Origin: Fragilaria radians
Taxonomy: Eukaryota > Bacillariophyta > Fragilariophyceae > Fragilariales > Fragilariaceae
Direction: 5' to 3'
Length of the DNA: 28,777 nucleotides
Assembly: GCA_900642245.1 (NCBI GenBank)
Contig: CAAAJI010000166.1
Location: forward strand, 70,857-99,633
Positions 18,801-27,478 of this stretch are shown one piece after another. The stretch's first letter is position 1. The number at the start of each line of letters is the position of its first letter. Below the pieces are notes generated by a model. The model was not told the DNA's origin and did no database searches. It saw only the letters and a program-made list of their open reading frames with translations. The translations under genes and the position numbers were made by a program.

Positions 18801-18963
18801 AGGAACCAAAGGACTTCGTGTAACGAAAAGCGATTGCGTTGATCTGGCAGGTGATGCACTCCCTATTCCAAAACGGGGGTTGAGTCGAGACCCAGCTCTC
18901 GTTACAGCTGGAAAGAACGAAACTTCTTTCTCAGATTCTCAGTTTAAAAATGCAAAGCCATAA
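15574..18963 (+). CDS. nirB: NAD(P)H-dependent assimilatory nitrite reductase, NirB-NirD fusion, with plastid-type leader
   Basis: This 1129-aa enzyme reduces nitrite to ammonium with six electrons from NAD(P)H. The start gives a signal peptide ending CQSASA/F (cleavage after A27, Phe at +1) and a Ser/Thr-rich transit segment, the ASAF-type motif for diatom plastid import. Domains in order: FAD-binding fold with GNGMVG at 67-72; NAD(P)-binding GGGLLG at 218-223; second FAD contact VFAIGE at 352-357; BFD-like [2Fe-2S] domain with C513, C515, C550 and C553; a second related segment with C577, C616 and C619; ferredoxin-like half domain plus sirohaem/[4Fe-4S] domain with C736-x5-C742 and C776-x3-C780; and a Rieske-type NirD domain at about 960-1066 with C1004-P-H1006 and C1028-P-L-H1031. 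All expected cofactor ligands are present. The fusion resembles fungal NAD(P)H nitrite reductases, whereas in many bacteria NirB and NirD are separate. The frame is uninterrupted. The gene converges with the one at 19043, with 79 bases between stop codons. Plastid location is inferred from the leader. Confidence 0.95.
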   Translation: MTREVIISQPAMLSVALIIFLCQSASAFIPPSLKITSTHSLEISSLNAVSNLQDQHNEGKKKVVVIGNGMVGQRFMENLLKLDSGKQCIISTFCEEPLAAYNRVRLTSYFETRDPSSLSMTSEFDSEGRTAWYDENNVQLFVKDKAVAIDTVAQTVTGASGRVLEYDVAVLATGSYPFVPPLPGTQRPGVFVYRTVEDLESMLAYVKENNVKAAAVIGGGLLGLEAAKAAQDMGVKSHILEFAPYLMCRQIDQDGHNALVGKIEAMGLQVHCNARTNSIVGEDGSTDSEGMSPVAAIRFNNDGWEDLPVQMVVVSCGIKPRDEIAREAKTIDVSERGGVLVNDQLRTNLENVFAIGEVAVYNNFVYGLIAPGYIMADVAAKHCAKMLGLDVNVDDTVAFKGADLSTKLKLLGCDVASFGVNQPAPNDEDVTSLVWNDPLQGIYRKLIFNKAGTKLRGGILVGDAGDYALLHKLAVLGEGELPSNPGTLLVAPSARGVLVEETNVSSDPSSQICSCNDVSRGMIVSAIQELGVSDATYSAVKKCTKAGSGCGGCEPQVKAILSETLEMMGGALSNHLCEHFSFSRPELMALVRTDSDPSSVDSFEKILAKHGHGDGCEICKPTIASILASLNNDIILDDGRDALQDTNDRSLANMQRGGSYSVVPRVAGGELSPDQLIALGDVAKKYDLYTKITGAQRVDLFGAAKYQLPDIWEELGQAGFESGHAYGKALRTVKSCVGSTWCRYGVQDSVSFAVRVENRYKGIRSPHKLKSGVSGCVRECAEAQGKDFGMIATENGYNLYLGGNGGANPIHAELFAADIDEDTVLKYVDRYLMYYILTADRLERTAPWQRKLPGGKNGGGPIEHLREVIIEDSLGICEELDRRMQHLVDTYHDEWAEVVKDPIKRSKFKQFANTDKIVPKDAMIEFVDIRGQKRPADWAKDGQLQTNWKAPDDVFVNSEKSWILIGKTKDFAANVGTPILYGDTQLAVFNNAQRGEWYCTQNMCPHKQAFVLSQGIIGDNDGIPKVACPLHKKTFNLCDGEELNDGSLKILTFQVKVVDDDVFVELPIEAEVDAILGTKGLRVTKSDCVDLAGDALPIPKRGLSRDPALVTAGKNETSFSDSQFKNAKP

Positions 18964-19042
18964 TACTTTAATAGAAAATTAAATACTTCAATATCATAAT
19001 GATTTTCAATTATCAAATTCATACCTATGTAATCTTTTGAAG

Positions 19043-21487
19043 CTAGTCATCAAGGTCGAATTGTTTCAATTTCTTTCGTAGCTCAATGATAGGCTTTCTG
19101 GCTGCTATTGAGTTTGAAAACCCCTTATTATGGTAATGCAGTGAAGGATAGTAGCGGTGTTGCCTTAAAAGGTCTGTACGAGTAACCATTCCAACTAGCT
19201 TTTTCGTCCCGTCTTGGACTACGGGAACGCACCCAACATCGTTTTCCAATAGTACTTGTTCAACCTCTGCCATTGTCATACTTGCTGGAATAGTTGTTAC
19301 ATGCTGTTTCATCCAACCCTTGAGAGCGCTTCCTAATTTACGGTCCCCAGATGCCTTTTTGTCCTCAGGGGTTACGACACGTTTTTGATCAGCGTCCTTT
19401 AAAGCCGCTCTTTCTGCGTCTTGGCGGAGACGTTTTTGTTCTTTATTCCAAAGTCGTTGTTTTGCAGCTGCCACATCTTTGTAAGTTACAAGACCGATGA
19501 CATTGTTACTTGAATCTACAACGGGTAAAGCGCGTACATCATACCGAACAAATAAATCTTCAACTTGCTTCTCTGTCATGTGTGGCTGTGCTGAAAGCAC
19601 GGGTGAAGTCATAAAGTCACCTACGCATGGTTGCTTTGTCAAGCATAATTCAATCAAATCATCCACCATTCCTTGCATGATGGCTTCAGCTTCGGAATCA
19701 TCAGCAAGACGTACAGTTGCAGAAGCTGCTTTAGGATGGCCACCACCACCAAAGCCTTCCATAAGAGTGTGAAGACGTACTGATTTGAGGTTTACACCTG
19801 CCTTTGATCTCCCAATGATAATCAATGTTGACGCTTTGCGCCCCATCTTTTTCTCCCGATCAGTTTGCCATTTTTCAGCATCATTTGCAAACGATAAAAA
19901 CTCTTTGAAGTCTATTTTTCCGTCATGGTCAATGTCGTACTGTTCAAGGATGTCTGCTACAGCATCACCAGTTAGGACGGTTCCCGATGTAGATAATGCT
20001 GCGGCAATCTCTCTACTTTCCAGATAGCCAGAATTGTCAACATCACGACGTTCAAATGCAGCTTTCAGACGACGCTGACGAATCGTGTCGTCGCTTCCTG
20101 TCCACGTTTTTAATGATGTATCTTTTACATGAGTATTCTCATCGTCTTCAAAAAGGGTCGCTGCGGCTAGCTTTGGAGGGCCGCGTTTTGATTTTTTTGA
20201 TCCCCCGCTGCGAGGCTCATAGACCAATCCTAAAAGAAAAACATCACTGCTGCTTAGTTCTAACGCATCCTTCGTAACGGTTGCTAATCCATTTATAAAC
20301 CCGTCGGCTCGTAGCAACACCGTTGACACCGTCACACCGTACACAGTTGTTGAATTAATGTTCATTAGCGCTTTCGTCAAAACTGCTTGCTGTTCAGGAG
20401 AAAGAGAAGTTCGCGCGTGCTCTGCAATTGCCATTTGACTTGCTCCCATCTCTAACAACCATGCTAGAGCACTTGCATCGCGAGGAGTGGTAGAATCGTA
20501 ACAGAGAGATCCAGTATCAGCATGGATTCCAAGAGCTAGTAACGTTGATTCAGCCTGCGTCAAGGGGATTCCAGCTTCTTTGAGTCGCTCACACATAAGT
20601 GTTGAAACTGAACCAACCTTATCAACGACATAATCAGTTGCCTCGGGAATGTCGCTATCTGCATCTACATGGTGATCGACAACTGTAATTCGTTTAGCTA
20701 ATCCAAGTAAGTGCTCGGCTGGGCCAATTCGATCTCTACGCTGGGCATCAACCAAGCCTAATCGATTCAAACCACTTAGATCAGTTGGCAATGATCGTAG
20801 TGATCTAATGGGAAATAAATGTTTGTGAAGATTAAGGAATTTTTGAACTGCTGGATGAGCACCACGAGGTAAAACGACAAACGTGGGTACATGTGATGGC
20901 GAATCAAAGACTTTGGAAGAAGAGGAGGAAGTAGGAGGTGATAACGGATCAAGTCCTTCATCTTGGTGAGACCATAACTTTGCCAAGCCAACTGCCGACG
21001 CGAGGGAATCAAAGTCTGCAGTGCAATGTGTTAACACTACATTGAATCCTGATGCAGGAACAATTTGAGCGGGTTGTTCTTTCACTGGTCTCATATAACG
21101 TTGACTCAAGGTATTGGCAACATTGATTTGTTTTCTTGACTGTGATTCCGAATTAGAGTCGAAATTATGTTTCTCGTTAGGTTGTGCTGTCACTCGGCCA
21201 TCATCGCCTTGGACAATCGTTAAGCCATTGTCGTCTAGAAATCGAGCATTGTAAGAGCTAAATTGACCTCCAGGCGCTTGGTTTAGAGGAGTGATATCTA
21301 AGTCTGTTGAATCGGATGCTTTTAATGAAAATTTTCTAGGGATCAAATTGCCAACACTGGTCCAAGCGCCAGAAATTGCACATTGACAGACTAAAAGCAT
21401 CAAGAAAAATAATCCTTTTTGGAAGTAATGCCATGATGTTAAACAATGAGCGCTACCCCTGCATACTTGAAACATTGATTCTATCAC
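19043..21487 (-). CDS. DHH/DHHA1 phosphoesterase with two inserted EF-hands and two CBS domains, probably plastid-targeted
   Basis: 814 residues with one uninterrupted frame. The N-terminus has a hydrophobic stretch (about 24-38) followed by ISGA/WTSVG, a signal peptide plus aromatic +1 residue as in diatom plastid preproteins; Met5 is an alternative start. The DHH domain (about 148-360) shows TADFDSLAS (D158, D160), VDAQRRDR (D247), the DHH triad 271-273 and HADTG 322-326, all metal-ligand motifs. Two canonical EF-hand loops follow (D482-E493 and D518-E529, acidic or hydroxyl residues at positions 1, 3, 5, 9 and 12). Next come DHHA1 (about 553-600, with GGGGHPKAA at 580-588) and two CBS domains (about 620-675 and 717-775). 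The DHH part closely matches the N-terminal half of cyanobacterial CBS-DHH-poly(A)polymerase-like proteins, but no nucleotidyltransferase domain follows. Likely a Mn2+-dependent phosphodiesterase or exonuclease acting on short oligonucleotides or nucleotides; the substrate is unknown. Ca2+ and adenine-nucleotide control are inferred from the added domains. Confidence 0.88.
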   Translation of the reverse strand: MIESMFQVCRGSAHCLTSWHYFQKGLFFLMLLVCQCAISGAWTSVGNLIPRKFSLKASDSTDLDITPLNQAPGGQFSSYNARFLDDNGLTIVQGDDGRVTAQPNEKHNFDSNSESQSRKQINVANTLSQRYMRPVKEQPAQIVPASGFNVVLTHCTADFDSLASAVGLAKLWSHQDEGLDPLSPPTSSSSSKVFDSPSHVPTFVVLPRGAHPAVQKFLNLHKHLFPIRSLRSLPTDLSGLNRLGLVDAQRRDRIGPAEHLLGLAKRITVVDHHVDADSDIPEATDYVVDKVGSVSTLMCERLKEAGIPLTQAESTLLALGIHADTGSLCYDSTTPRDASALAWLLEMGASQMAIAEHARTSLSPEQQAVLTKALMNINSTTVYGVTVSTVLLRADGFINGLATVTKDALELSSSDVFLLGLVYEPRSGGSKKSKRGPPKLAAATLFEDDENTHVKDTSLKTWTGSDDTIRQRRLKAAFERRDVDNSGYLESREIAAALSTSGTVLTGDAVADILEQYDIDHDGKIDFKEFLSFANDAEKWQTDREKKMGRKASTLIIIGRSKAGVNLKSVRLHTLMEGFGGGGHPKAASATVRLADDSEAEAIMQGMVDDLIELCLTKQPCVGDFMTSPVLSAQPHMTEKQVEDLFVRYDVRALPVVDSSNNVIGLVTYKDVAAAKQRLWNKEQKRLRQDAERAALKDADQKRVVTPEDKKASGDRKLGSALKGWMKQHVTTIPASMTMAEVEQVLLENDVGCVPVVQDGTKKLVGMVTRTDLLRQHRYYPSLHYHNKGFSNSIAARKPIIELRKKLKQFDLDD

Positions 21488-24402
21488 GCTTGATACGATG
21501 AGTTATATGACGCTCTTTAATGAAATAATGAATTGCCCTGAGCTTACTGTAGATTTGAAAGTCGTCTCAGGAGAATACTGTGGTAGGGATTAAAAACAAA
21601 AAACAAAAACTCAAGAGGTGTCTCATTTCGCAAGTACTTCAACTGTTCGGTGAAAGGACGTCCTGTTGTACTCGTAAACATACGGTGGCCACGAATATAT
21701 TGAAACCGAACTATACGTGTGGCTTATTGACACAATTCAGAGATATCTAAGGTGACAAAACAAATTTCTTGATTTGCATCATCAGAACGAGGCACAATGT
21801 TTTTCTATCTTAACTAGTAGTTGGTGCTTGCTTTGCTCCGCAGAGTTAATTATTTTACAAAAGAGAATGTATCTTTGAACTCTTAAATTTCCAGCAATAA
21901 TGATGACAAAGATTTATATGATTGATATTTGTGAACCTAGAATTTGCAGATCATACAATCTGATGCATGACATAATATTTAAGTTTAATTTCTTGACCTA
22001 ACATGTCATTGTTATCTACAGTTGCACTCAACATCACAGAACTTAAAGCAAATTATACTATTGATTTACTATTTGCATTAGGAAGGTGTAAAGGTAGTAA
22101 ATTCATGTTGTTCCAATTTAAGCAATTGTTTAAAGAAATATTTTAGCTTTTTCTTGCACTATTGTTGTAGAAGCTATTGGTGCTGCTGTTATTGGAACGT
22201 CAAAGATTGTCGGTGAAAAATCAAAATAAAGTTGTTGGTGCAAAGTCAATGTTGTTGTTTTGATAATTTTATAATAAGTATTCTTTACTTGTTTGACAGT
22301 TAAAAAATGAGACAAATGAAGGATCCCAATGATGCAACAATATAATTGATCCATATGATTAATGCCTTTTAAGTCGGTTATAATTAGACTTAAGATTCAG
22401 AAGCACAAAAGATCTTTTTCCTCAATTTAAAGGAATAGCATTACTTGTTTTTTCATTGTTTTTAATGAATTTTATTTATTTGCAGATTAATATTGCAATT
22501 AGATCTTTCCACACTTCAATAGCATTTGAATGACAATTGCGTTAAATATTCTACAGTTTACAATTGAAAGTCTCGACAACATTCTAGTTTACATTTCTCG
22601 ATGTAAGCAGATTATTTTACTAATGATTTAAATCAGGTACCGTTTGAATTAGCGGTATCCCTATTGATTTTAGTGTAACTCTGTACTCGTACTCGATCAC
22701 TTTCTCGAGTATTACTGTACAAACAAAATGCACAAGGGTTAAGGGGTAGCACCGGCCAGATCGGATGTGAAACTTTTTTAGTAGTGTAGATGCACCTTAC
22801 CATACGGAAAGCCTAAGGTAAAAAATAAATCAAGTTATATTCAGAAAAGTAGCTTTAAGAGGAACTAGCGCAATGAAAGCCAGATGAAGATGAACATGTC
22901 AGAAACTATAGAATTGAGAGGACCATTAACCATACCAAGCCTTTACAATATAAAGAGTACTGAAAAAAAATAGACAAAGTGGCGTGGCTATAGAATAGTG
23001 TTGACTTTTCATAATCATAGCAAACTTGTAATGAAAAAACAAAATAGACAAGTAATATTATGTGTGTGAATAGAGAGAACACTCTTACTTTCTAAAAGCA
23101 TTTTTTCTGACCTTGTTTGGCATCTACTTGCCAGAAAGTAAACGAATCGTATGTTTACTACTGAAATTCAAACTGAATTAATCGGTAACATAAAAAATTG
23201 TTTACAATTCCTGTTGACAACAGAAAAATCGACTAAGCATGTTTGTGTTGTAAATGTATTTCAACTTGCTTTCATGGAGAGTAACAGCCATAATTCTTTC
23301 GCAAATCTGTCTCTTTCGGAGCTAGCAGTAATCATGATGAAATCTACTAACTGCATTATCACCGCGCCGACTTTCGCTTTCACTTCCAAACAACTTGCTA
23401 TTCTCTTGCTTAATTGATAATACTCGCGCGTTTAATGAAACACGACTTTTTACACTTCAAGATTAGCACGACTTGTTTCTCACGCACAGATATTTGCTAG
23501 AATGCCCATTGAAAGATCGGTGCCTTGACATTTCATCCTCAAAATTGAATCTTACGCTTTCTGCTCCTACTTTATTTATTGGGAAGGACAAATTAGGATA
23601 AGGTAAAGAAAAATGTTTTGAAACTCAAACGAATGTGAATCATGTATCTCTCAATGCTCCTCAATTAGGAATTATTGAGTTCATAAAATGATGTATGCCC
23701 GAACATCAGCCTACTGTGAGAACAGCAGCCATAGAATATAGTAGTAATTAAGTTTGGTTAATCGACTTCAATTATTTGAATTGCTATAAATTACACTACA
23801 AGATAAGGCTATGCAACAACAAGAACTAGATTCAGTACAAGATTAGTGACATATTTGTCGGAGAAATTGGAGGGCCTTCTTGAATCAGATGTATGACTGA
23901 ATATAATTTGATATTTCATTCAGTATTTGAACCATACCTTTGAGAATTTCAACTAGTGAACAATGTCCAAAATGTTTGTATCATACGAAATTCAATGGAG
24001 ATTGATGTCAGTTACTAGACTTCACTATTATCTCTTATTGAGACGAGTGTGAAATTCCAGTCTCACAATTCAACCATGGGATGGCTTGCAGAAAAAAAAT
24101 AAGGAAAAGGTCATTAAATCATGTGGGAGCTGCAAGAATTACTTCATTTCCCTTGCTGACAATACCACTTGCCTCGGCAAAGCTTACTCTCCAGGACAGA
24201 CACAGATGTTTACATTTAATTCAGCATAACAACGGAGCGACTATTCCCATCTTGCTTCTCCTTTGGAAGAGTTACAGTGTATGTCTGGCTTGTATGTGAA
24301 GTTCAACATAAGGTTTTTGGCTAGCAATAATGTTTGAAATGTTATTTCAGGGAATTTTGAAAATTCAGCTGTAATTGGCATAAATTCCAATGTCTCGCTT
24401 AT
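21488..24402. other. Long AT-rich intergenic region without recognised genes
   Basis: The first 300 bases are the upstream region of the DHH gene and must hold its promoter; no named element was identified. An 88-codon ATG frame at 23151-23417 and a 72-codon frame at 24081-24299 (both plus) lack any recognisable domain or support. No tRNA, LTR terminus or transposase fragment was seen. The only structure noted is a small inverted repeat near 22690. Confidence 0.5.
22690..22711. repeat. Small perfect inverted repeat
   Basis: TACTCGA (22690-22696) and TCGAGTA (22705-22711) form a 7-bp stem around an 8-base loop, in an otherwise featureless region. A stem this short is expected by chance in about 29 kb; it is recorded only because it lies in a locally less AT-rich patch (22670-22770). 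Confidence 0.3.
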
Positions 24403-25928
24403 TCATTCATAAATCTTTCGAAATTCATGTGGTGGCACAAAGTTATTTAGGGAGATGTAACCTGAAGGACCATTTTCTTTACAATGACCAAGAAAAGTAT
24501 CCCTCATATAGTCTCCACCCCTCCATTTGTTTTTCAGATTCTTGTTAGTTGTTTGCTTAATGACTTCATCTTCTAAATCCTTCCGCAATTGGTGCCACTG
24601 GTTAATTGCAATCATGCATGCTGAAAAATTTGTGTTCCGTTCATCTATTCCGAGTGAGCCTCGGGGTTGCCCTTTAATCCATCGAGTTCCAATACAGTTC
24701 CACGGTTTACGGCAGTTTGTGTAGTGTATAGAACCGATTTCCGTGAAAGGTGTCTTTTGACAATCCTCGCAATGATCTTTCCCGTTTCGACACTTTCCAA
24801 CCAAGTTTGGGTATTGACTCGGATAAAATCGCGGTACGTTTCTATAGAAAACATCTCCCCCCATCCAATTGTAATGGCACCCATTCAATTCGACGCTGGA
24901 ATTGTTCTGAAAGCTGTCATAATAATATGCAATAAGACCTTGCATAGCCTTAGCTCCAACTTTTCCACTGTATCCAAGCCCACCCCATCCTGATGTGCTA
25001 TTCCAACCCTCAGCAAAGTTACCTTCAAGAATAATTGCAATAATTTCATCAAAAACTTTTTTATTTGGTTTCACTACCATAAAGCCAGCCTGAAAAAGAG
25101 ACCTGTCGTCGCCTGGTATTAGTTGCGGATAGTCTCGCGTGATGAATGCTTCAATGTTTGCAGGCCAATGTCTAACTGGGTATTGCGTTCGAACTTCAGA
25201 TAGGCGATTGTTGTACAACATGGCATCAAACAATTCATCCATGGGTTTGAAAAAGGCAAAATCAATGTCAACGTGAACTACGATTGGGTGCTGGAGGAGA
25301 GTATAAGCATACAATTTGATAAATTCTTTCGAACCGCAACACCACTAACTTTTTCTGTGAGCTTGAAGAGTAAAACTAATAATTGCAAAAACAAAGCGAT
25401 TCTTACCTCAGAGTCCACGTTTTTCCGTAGATAAGATCCACGTATGTCCCTTGCCTTTATCGGTTGAGGAAATACGAGAACAGTATATCCAACTTCTCGA
25501 AAGACTTGAGCACACTTTTCCGCACTCTCGTGAACAAACACGTACATCTGATAGTCGTATTCACTTTTCCCAACTCTCGATGAGATTTGATGAACAGAAT
25601 ATTGGAGTACAAGTGCTGCATCAATCATTCCCACAGTCGATGATTGAAAATCTTCGCATTTCGCTAGTGTCCAAGCATAAGCAACAGTCGCTTTGGCCTT
25701 ACTCTCATTTCGTACGTTTTGACGTTGTTTCTGGAGAGAATATGTGTTCGATTGAGAACCATTTCTTCCTCCATTTTGGTGGACGGATCTCACAATGTGA
25801 AACCAAATGTAAATAAATGATATTACAAAAGCTGCAAATGTTGTTTGTATAATCAAAGACTGAGATAACTTTATCGTCCTTTGTGATGCACGACGATTCA
25901 CATTTTTCATTGCTCCAATCAATAACAT
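24403..25928 (-). CDS. Type II membrane glycosyltransferase (nucleotide-diphospho-sugar transferase, DxD type), two exons
   Basis: The gene is join(25928..25407, 25344..24403) on the minus strand, 487 residues; Met7 at 25910 is an equally plausible start. Exon 1 encodes a short cytosolic tail, one membrane anchor (about 24-45, SLIIQTTFAAFVISFIYIWF), a basic/polar stem and the start of the catalytic fold, ending LRKNVDSE. Exon 2 opens WCCGSKEFIKLYAY, which restores the expected contiguous family sequence. The metal/nucleotide-sugar site is HVDIDFAF, with D200-x-D202, followed by KPMDELFDAML. Later conserved-looking features are QAGFMVVKPN, a Gly-rich W-G-G-L-G-Y-SGKVG loop, NWMGGDVFYRN, a Cys cluster (GKCRNGKDHCEDC) and IGSIHYTNCRKPW (a candidate C-terminal metal-binding His). 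The architecture indicates a Golgi or ER lumenal enzyme of glycan synthesis; donor and acceptor cannot be told. The family relation (GT8/glycogenin-like superfamily) is my recognition, not a search result. Confidence 0.85.
25345..25406 (-). other. 62-bp spliceosomal intron of the glycosyltransferase gene
   Basis: On the minus strand the intron begins GTAAGA and ends GTTAG. Its removal joins codons GAG (Glu174) and TGG (Trp175) in phase 0. The unspliced frame changes register and would stop at the TAG of the acceptor itself, whereas splicing yields an uninterrupted domain. Support is from reading-frame logic and family continuity, without transcript data. Confidence 0.8.
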
Positions 25929-26397
25929 CTTCGAATTTTATTTGTACCTCTAGCCTTAGCGAAAAACGAATCTTCAACCCAGTAAGATGCTCTAAATATT
26001 CAACTATGGTTTGAATCCTACCGTGGCAATATTGCTTTTCACAAAAGGAATAAAACAGCTTCTCATTTCATTATTGTCTACAAACGCCATAGTAAAGTGG
26101 GAAAACCAAACACTTCTTGGACTGGATGTGATATCAAAGGCCTGAACACATGACAGTACAGAAGCGAAATGCTATCTATCATGATGCTTGCCTAAAGCCA
26201 TATCTTAATCATAAATATTTCCAAACCAAAATAGTGAAGAATAAGATAAATGCTATAAATACATTTTGTGCACTATAGACATTTCATAGTCTTAAGTAAG
26301 CCAGCAAACTCACCCAACCAAAGGTGTGAAAATGCCGTAGAGGTCAATCCTCCTTCCTTCACATACATCAGGAAACGTAAAGAGAGATGAGATAATC
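25929..26397. other. Upstream region of the glycosyltransferase gene
   Basis: AT-rich spacer that must include the glycosyltransferase promoter. The open frame at 25705-25977 mostly overlaps exon 1 in another frame and is a shadow. No recognisable motif was found. It ends in TAATC, which is the left target duplication of the element at 26398. Confidence 0.4.
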
Positions 26398-26923
26398 TGC
26401 TCTATGTGAGAATTGAGATAGAAAAATTATGTCCTATTTTACGGAAATTATGAAAAACTACTCTTGTTTTCTTATCATGAAAGATTGAAGTCTTGACTGA
26501 CTTATTTTTCATTATGATAATATTTATTTAGATCAGTCTTTTATTTATTGTCTTTTGGCTATGCCAACTTGTCAAATATCTTTTGACTTCTCTTTATTTA
26601 GAGATAAACATATTACTTATAAATAGGTTCGTGAAACACATGTGATTTATTATCACCTAAATTTTAGAGACCTTTGACTAATATCATCTAAAATTTGCGA
26701 ACAGAAAAAACAACAAATGTTAATATTGTCATTTGTAGTTTTTAGATGTGCTAATATATCTGATATGTTTATCATCTAGATTATCATGTAATAGCAACAC
26801 TGGACGTCTCCAAATGTTGGTACAAAATAAATTTCTCTTGAATTAATCTCTTTTATAGATTAATTCGATGTGTTTAATTTAAATCATAAAGTATTATCTT
26901 CTAGGATTGTAGAATATAGTACA
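26398..26923. mobile_element. Putative solo LTR, copy A (526 bp)
   Basis: The unit begins TGCTCTATG and ends ATAGTACA, so it has TG...CA termini with an imperfect terminal inverted repeat (TGCTCTAT against TGTACTAT). It is flanked by a perfect 5-bp direct repeat TAATC at 26393-26397 and 26924-26928, the size made by retroviral-type integrases. A diverged relative lies at 27051-27478. No internal retrotransposon coding sequence accompanies it, so a solo LTR left by LTR-LTR recombination is the simplest reading; an LTR-like non-autonomous element is the alternative. It contains short AT-rich repeats and no gene. Orientation is unknown. Confidence 0.65.
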
Positions 26924-27050
26924 TAATCAAGGGCCAACTGCATTAAATCCTCCAGATAGCAAGACCAAAAGATGTAGTCAATCCATTTTACCATTTATTG
27001 AATGTGGGTTATATTTTTGGTGTTGAGGGGCTTCAAGGGGAGCATTGAAT
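26924..27050. other. Spacer between the two LTR-like copies
   Basis: 127 bases. It begins with the right TAATC target duplication of copy A and contains two purine-rich words (gaggggc, caaggggagca) shortly before copy B. These resemble a polypurine tract only weakly. No tRNA-complementary primer site is obvious after copy A. Confidence 0.4.
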
Positions 27051-27478
27051 TGCTCTATGCAAGAATTGAGATAGCAAAATTATGTCCTATTTTAAGGAAA
27101 TTATGAAAAGCTACTCTTGTTTTCTAATCCTAATAGATTGGAGTCTTACCTGACTAATTTCTCATCATTATAAAATTCATTTAGATCAGTCTGTTTTTTG
27201 TCAACTCCCGGCTATACGGCTTATCAAATTACTTTTGACTGCTCTATATCTATCTTTTATTCATAAAAACGTTCGTTAGGCACATTTGATCTATTGTCAC
27301 CTAAGTTTTAGAGACCTTTGCTTAGTATCATCTATATCTTGCAAACGAAAAAAAAACAGATATCATCATTGTCTACAGTGGATGTCAAATGTTGCTGCAA
27401 AATAAAATCTCTTGATTTATGAGATTAATTCGATGTGCTGCACTAGAATTATCTTCTAGGATTGTAGAATATAGTACA
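27051..27478. mobile_element. Putative solo LTR, copy B (428 bp)
   Basis: Shares its start (TGCTCTATG), end (attgtagaatatagtaca) and much of its interior in the same order and orientation with copy A, but is about 100 bases shorter through internal deletions. The flanks TGAAT and AGAAC share only GAA, consistent with an eroded 5-bp target duplication or with none. Shared blocks include aaaattatgtcctatttta, tttagatcagtct and tttagagacctttg. Confidence 0.6.

Noticed and set aside
22730..22800. Less AT-rich patch considered as a tRNA or small RNA gene
   Set aside because: No cloverleaf, A box or B box (GGTTCRANNCC) could be found on either strand.
23151..23417. 88-codon ATG frame in the long intergenic region
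   Set aside because: No domain, no leader or membrane pattern and no codon-composition contrast with the flanks; such a frame length is unremarkable in 29 kb.
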